From Campylorhamphus procurvoides (Eukaryota > Chordata > Aves > Passeriformes > Dendrocolaptidae), in the NCBI GenBank assembly GCA_013396655.1, contig WBMV01007374.1, forward strand, positions 715,434 to 779,433: a DNA stretch of 64,000 nucleotides. The letters are read 5' to 3'. The number at the start of each line of letters is the position of its first letter. The stretch's first letter is position 1. Below the pieces are notes generated by a model that searched no databases, was not told the origin of the DNA, and saw only the letters and a program-made list of their open reading frames with translations. Of this stretch, positions 61,401-64,000 are shown in pieces. The translations under genes were made by a program, and so were the position numbers.

Positions 61401-62794
61401 AACCTCTCTGCCCAGAGACTGTCTCATGGTCACACGGAGCTGGAAGGTGAACCAGCACTTTGCAGTGATGAGTCAGAAGGTGGTTACCAATCTAGAGCCA
61501 CTGCAGAGTGATCACCCAGCTAGATTTGGCTACCATGCTTAAGCCAGCTTAATATACAGCATTTGCTGCGTATATGATGTGGAGTATCTAATGTGTGTCA
61601 GCACGCAATTAATAAATTGATTTTTTTAGTGCTGGCTCTTGCCTAGGGCTGTTTCCGGCTTAGCATTTCTCACAGTACTTAGTTGGGCTGGCCCCCACTT
61701 AAATCATTGACTGTGGTGGAGGAAGATCAAAAGCTGCTGTTGGGAGAGGGTGGGTCGTTCCCTGTGCTGGGGTGATCCCTGGTCTTTGTAGGACTTTGTG
61801 TGTGTGAAAGCCACTGCTTAGGGGTGAAGCTCACACCTTCCTTTGGCAGTTCACAGAGCACAGAGCTCTGTGAAACACAGAGAAGTGATTGGAACAGAAA
61901 AGCTTGAAACTTTCCTGCATTTATTTTTCTTCAGTTTTGGGATTTTTTGCCCCAGTCAGGCTGGTTCAGGGTCCTGCCTCAGACCCATATTCCCCTCTCT
62001 GATATGAGACACCAGTTGTTACCATCTTAGTCTTGCTTAGTACCATAAAAATATCCTGCTCTGAGAAGGTGCTGATTCTTTTGGGATCTCATTAAGAAAG
62101 GCATGGACACTCAAGACTGGTATGCAAAAAGTGATGGCAGTCTTGCATTCTTGTTGTTTCCAGCTGTGGCAGCATGGGATGAGCCCCTTCCCGTTGATGA
62201 GTACCTGCTGTACCTCTCTGAACAATGCAGAACGTTCTTGTTGGTGCACCAAGGCTCACTGAGAGCTCAGCACTCATCTCCATAGAAATGAGCTCTTGCA
62301 AGCAGCACACACAGGGTATATTGTTGGAGGTGATCACCGTGTGTGTTTAGGTCACACAGAGGTCATGGCAGCCAATGTGCAGGTTTTTGTGACATGTCAT
62401 TATGCTCTGTCTCCATTCTGCTTGAAATCCCTGTCTCCTTGTTGCAATGTCTTCTGCAGTCTTCTGCTGTCATTGTGCAGGAAGATCTTGGATGACACAA
62501 CCATGGGATCCAGCAGGCTTTATCCCCAGTCCCTCGGTAGTAAGGTCCAGGCTATCAATGAGTTGCAGAAGTGCTTAGGTTCTGTGATGTGTGGTGCAGT
62601 TTCTTATAATTTTTTTTTTTCCCCAATCTAGCAGAGTAGAGATTTCTGGAGGCTACTATGAATACATTGATGTCAGCAGCTGCCAGGACATCATCCACCT
62701 TTACCACTTGCTCTGGTCAGCAACAATTCTGAACATAGTGGGGCTATTCCTGGGGATCATTACAGCAGCAATCCTTGGAGGCTTTAAAGACATG
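43345..62794 (+). CDS. TMEM255A: Transmembrane protein 255A (C-terminal exon outside window)
   Basis: Four-helix membrane protein of the TMEM255 (FAM70) family; the molecular function is not well established. Exons are 43345-43402 (also present as a second copy at 45016-45073), 49149-49291, 53892-53954, 58339-58428, 59750-59812, 60835-60923 and 62632-62794, joined in frame for 223 codons. Helices lie at [16 protein letters not shown], the [15 protein letters not shown] region, [19 protein letters not shown] and [20 protein letters not shown] Cys-rich loop [13 protein letters not shown] precedes the last helix. TMEM255A is indicated by near identity to the human protein across helices and loop, and by the ATP1B4/LAMP2 neighbours. 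The last coding exon (the Pro/Tyr-rich tail) lies to the right. The human exon beginning VISSSTKN has no visible counterpart. Confidence 0.96.
44522..46189 (+). repeat. 1668-bp duplication, second copy
   Basis: Near-perfect copy of 42851-44518, starting just after the N at 44519 in mid-repeat. The sequence then continues uniquely at 46190, as expected if the right-hand contig overlaps the left-hand one. Confidence 0.95.
45016..45073 (+). CDS. TMEM255A: TMEM255A exon 1 (second, probably artefactual copy)
   Basis: Identical to 43345-43402 with the same GTGAGT donor. It lies in the second copy of the 1668-bp duplication. Confidence 0.75.
46190..49148 (+). other. TMEM255A: TMEM255A intron 1 (unique part)
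   Basis: No exon seen. It contains a CR1 3' end at about 47480 and a GT run (49128-49142) forming part of the tract before the exon 2 acceptor TTTTTAG. Confidence 0.7.
47450..47535 (+). mobile_element. CR1 LINE 3' end
   Basis: GAGGTTGGACTAGACCTCCA followed by GTGGTCCTTTTCAGCC and CCCATTCTGTGAT matches the avian CR1 3' end in forward orientation. Confidence 0.75.
49149..49291 (+). CDS. TMEM255A: TMEM255A exon 2 (first membrane helix)
   Basis: Completes a Gly codon, then [20 protein letters not shown], helix 1 and [14 protein letters not shown] in phase 0. Donor is GTAAGT. Confidence 0.97.
49292..53891 (+). other. TMEM255A: TMEM255A intron 2
   Basis: 4.6 kb without a recognisable exon. It contains a minus-strand CR1 remnant at 51141-51310. 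Confidence 0.7.
51141..51310 (-). mobile_element. CR1 LINE fragment
   Basis: Begins CATAGAATCATAGAATCACA, the reverse complement of the CR1 3' terminal octamer repeats (ATTCTATG), followed by TGAGTTGGAAAGGAACGTC and a body with CCAAATGCTTCTTGAATTCAG typical of avian CR1. Confidence 0.85.
53892..53954 (+). CDS. TMEM255A: TMEM255A exon 3
   Basis: 21 codons, [20 protein letters not shown] then Met, matching the human residues. Acceptor is TCTTTCAG and donor GTAAGT. Confidence 0.97.
53955..58338 (+). other. TMEM255A: TMEM255A intron 3
   Basis: 4.4 kb with no supported exon or mobile element. Confidence 0.65.
58339..58428 (+). CDS. TMEM255A: TMEM255A exon 4 (third helix)
   Basis: 30 codons, [20 protein letters not shown] then [10 protein letters not shown], apparently unchanged from human. 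Acceptor is CTTTCTCAG and donor GTAAGT. Confidence 0.97.
58429..59749 (+). other. TMEM255A: TMEM255A intron 4
   Basis: 1.3 kb. A frame after AAATGTAG at 58736-58743 stays open to a TGA at about 58870, but has no known counterpart. Confidence 0.6.
59750..59812 (+). CDS. TMEM255A: TMEM255A exon 5
   Basis: 21 codons, [20 protein letters not shown] then Glu, matching human DLKPLYANRCHYVPKTSQ. Acceptor is CTCCTCCAG and donor GTGAGA. Confidence 0.94.
60835..60923 (+). CDS. TMEM255A: TMEM255A exon 6 (Cys-rich loop)
   Basis: [20 protein letters not shown] then FCCDLYNCG plus two bases. The second half matches the human [20 protein letters not shown]. Donor is GTAAGC in phase 2. Confidence 0.94.
60924..62631 (+). 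other. TMEM255A: TMEM255A intron 6
   Basis: 1.7 kb without a supportable exon. It ends in a T-rich tract before the tandem acceptor. Confidence 0.65.
62632..62794 (+). CDS. TMEM255A: TMEM255A exon 7 (fourth helix)
   Basis: Completes Asn, then [20 protein letters not shown] and [20 protein letters not shown] to LGGFKDM in phase 0. The acceptor is a tandem TAGCAG: use of the first AG gives N-R-V-E as in human, the second gives K-V-E. Donor is GTAAGA. Confidence 0.96.
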
Positions 62795-64000
62795 GTAAGA
62801 GGGTATCAATTTCTGTGTACATCAAAGAGAGAAAATCAGGCAGTTTGCCTTTTAGAAATAATCATGAGAACAGCTATTGGCATTTCAATGCAAATGATCT
62901 ATGCATCACTGCAATCAGGGTGAAAAGGAGGGCAGGAAATAATTGTGAGGAGAAAGTGGAAGTGATTCACTTTTCTGATCTTGTGTAACCACCTGAGCAC
63001 AGTTAGAAAAGATGAACAGAACTGGGAGATGGTATTTTCAACAGGAACCCTCTCAGAGCAGTTGGCAATACCAGGATGAATAAAAATAACCTCTTTCTTA
63101 AAGATTGATCTTCCTTTTCATAGCATTCACATTCTACAAGGAAATGTGTTGTGGTTGCTCATGAATTGTTGATTTTACAGTATTAGTAGCGTTCTGAGCT
63201 TTACAGACTGTTTAAGCAGCTGTGCTAGGCTGAACCTCTCCATCTAGTTTCCTCATACCGTGGAATCTGAGGGGGTGAATTGTGAATCAACCCCAAAATT
63301 TAGATAATGGAAAAAACGCTGTTCTATCAGTGTGAGCTTTGAAATGCCCTCACTTAACCAGGCTACCTTCCATACAGTTCTGTTCTGAACAGCACAAATC
63401 AGTGGGGAGAACTGAAAGTTCAACAAGTACACTTGGGGTTTTTTCAGTCTCTTGTGACTCATTTGGAATAATACAAAATGAGACACACAGAAAAGAGTGT
63501 TTGTTGTCCTGACTATACATATTTCTTACAAAGAGATCTTGGGCCCTGAACTCTGAACTCTTTTCAGACTCACCAGTATCTTCCCAAATAAAACAGGAGA
63601 CACATTCCCAGCTGTACATCATAGCCCTTTGATATTTGATCCACACCAGAGAGCCTCTAAACCTCTGCAAAAAAGTGTATAGAAGTGTCTGTGAACAGCA
63701 GTACAAGAGGAGTCCAAATATCTCAAAATGCACTGAGTAACAGAGTAATTGGAATTAATGGATCATTTCTCCTGCTTGTGAAGATGCAGGTCTGTTATGT
63801 CTGAATGCTGGTGTGCACTGGGCTATTACCAGCTTATTCTGTGGAATCTGAGAGGAAACAGAGTGGCTGAGGAATGAAGTGACCTCAGGACTTAGCTGCT
63901 GCCTGAGAGGGGACCAGATTGCCAGTTGCTAATTCAACACAGTTGAGGTCTAAAGACACACAGTGCTCCTGTAAATCATTTCTGCTTTCATTCAGCTGTC
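62795..64000 (+). other. TMEM255A: TMEM255A intron 7 (5' part, to window end)
   Basis: No exon encoding the Pro/Tyr-rich tail of TMEM255A was found before the right edge, so the gene continues beyond the window. Confidence 0.7.

Overview
This window is vertebrate nuclear DNA, most likely from a bird. It has multi-exon genes with GT/AG introns, long 3' UTRs with AATAAA signals, GC-rich 5' exons and remnants of CR1 LINEs (about 15.4, 47.5 and 51.1 kb). Four protein-coding genes occur in the order CUL4B (+), LAMP2 (+), ATP1B4 (-), TMEM255A (+). The same four genes sit together on human Xq24, as I recall it, in the same relative order and orientation. No bacterial, viral, CRISPR or RNA-gene features were seen.

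Region by region: 1-6.6 kb holds the last four coding exons and the long 3' UTR of CUL4B (scaffold of a CRL4 ubiquitin ligase; its 5' part lies outside the window). 6.6-13.9 kb is intergenic with no supportable gene. 14.2-28.6 kb is LAMP2: a signal-peptide exon lying between assembly gaps, seven internal luminal exons, then two alternative last exons encoding the LAMP2B and LAMP2C transmembrane/tail modules. No LAMP2A-type last exon could be found. 30.1-40.8 kb is ATP1B4 on the minus strand, nine coding exons giving a 328-residue Na,K-ATPase-type beta subunit that lacks the long acidic N-terminus of the placental-mammal protein. 40.8-43.3 kb is the head-to-head ATP1B4/TMEM255A intergenic interval, with a 171-bp-period tandem repeat and a GC-rich promoter. 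43.3 kb to the end is TMEM255A, seven exons including all four membrane helices; the last coding exon lies beyond the window.

The assembly is imperfect here. TMEM255A exon 1 and its promoter appear twice as a 1668-bp copy separated by a single N, probably unmerged allelic contigs. The contig carrying LAMP2 exon 1 is inserted between two flanks that share an 80-bp identical overlap. A single N also interrupts the tandem repeat.

The genes are not an operon. They are a conserved synteny block and one half of a vertebrate paralogon: CUL4A, LAMP1, ATP4B and TMEM255B lie near each other on human 13q34. I found no undescribed biological system. The points most worth a second look are the missing LAMP2A exon, the ancestral-type ATP1B4, the homogenised 171-bp repeat and the assembly duplications.
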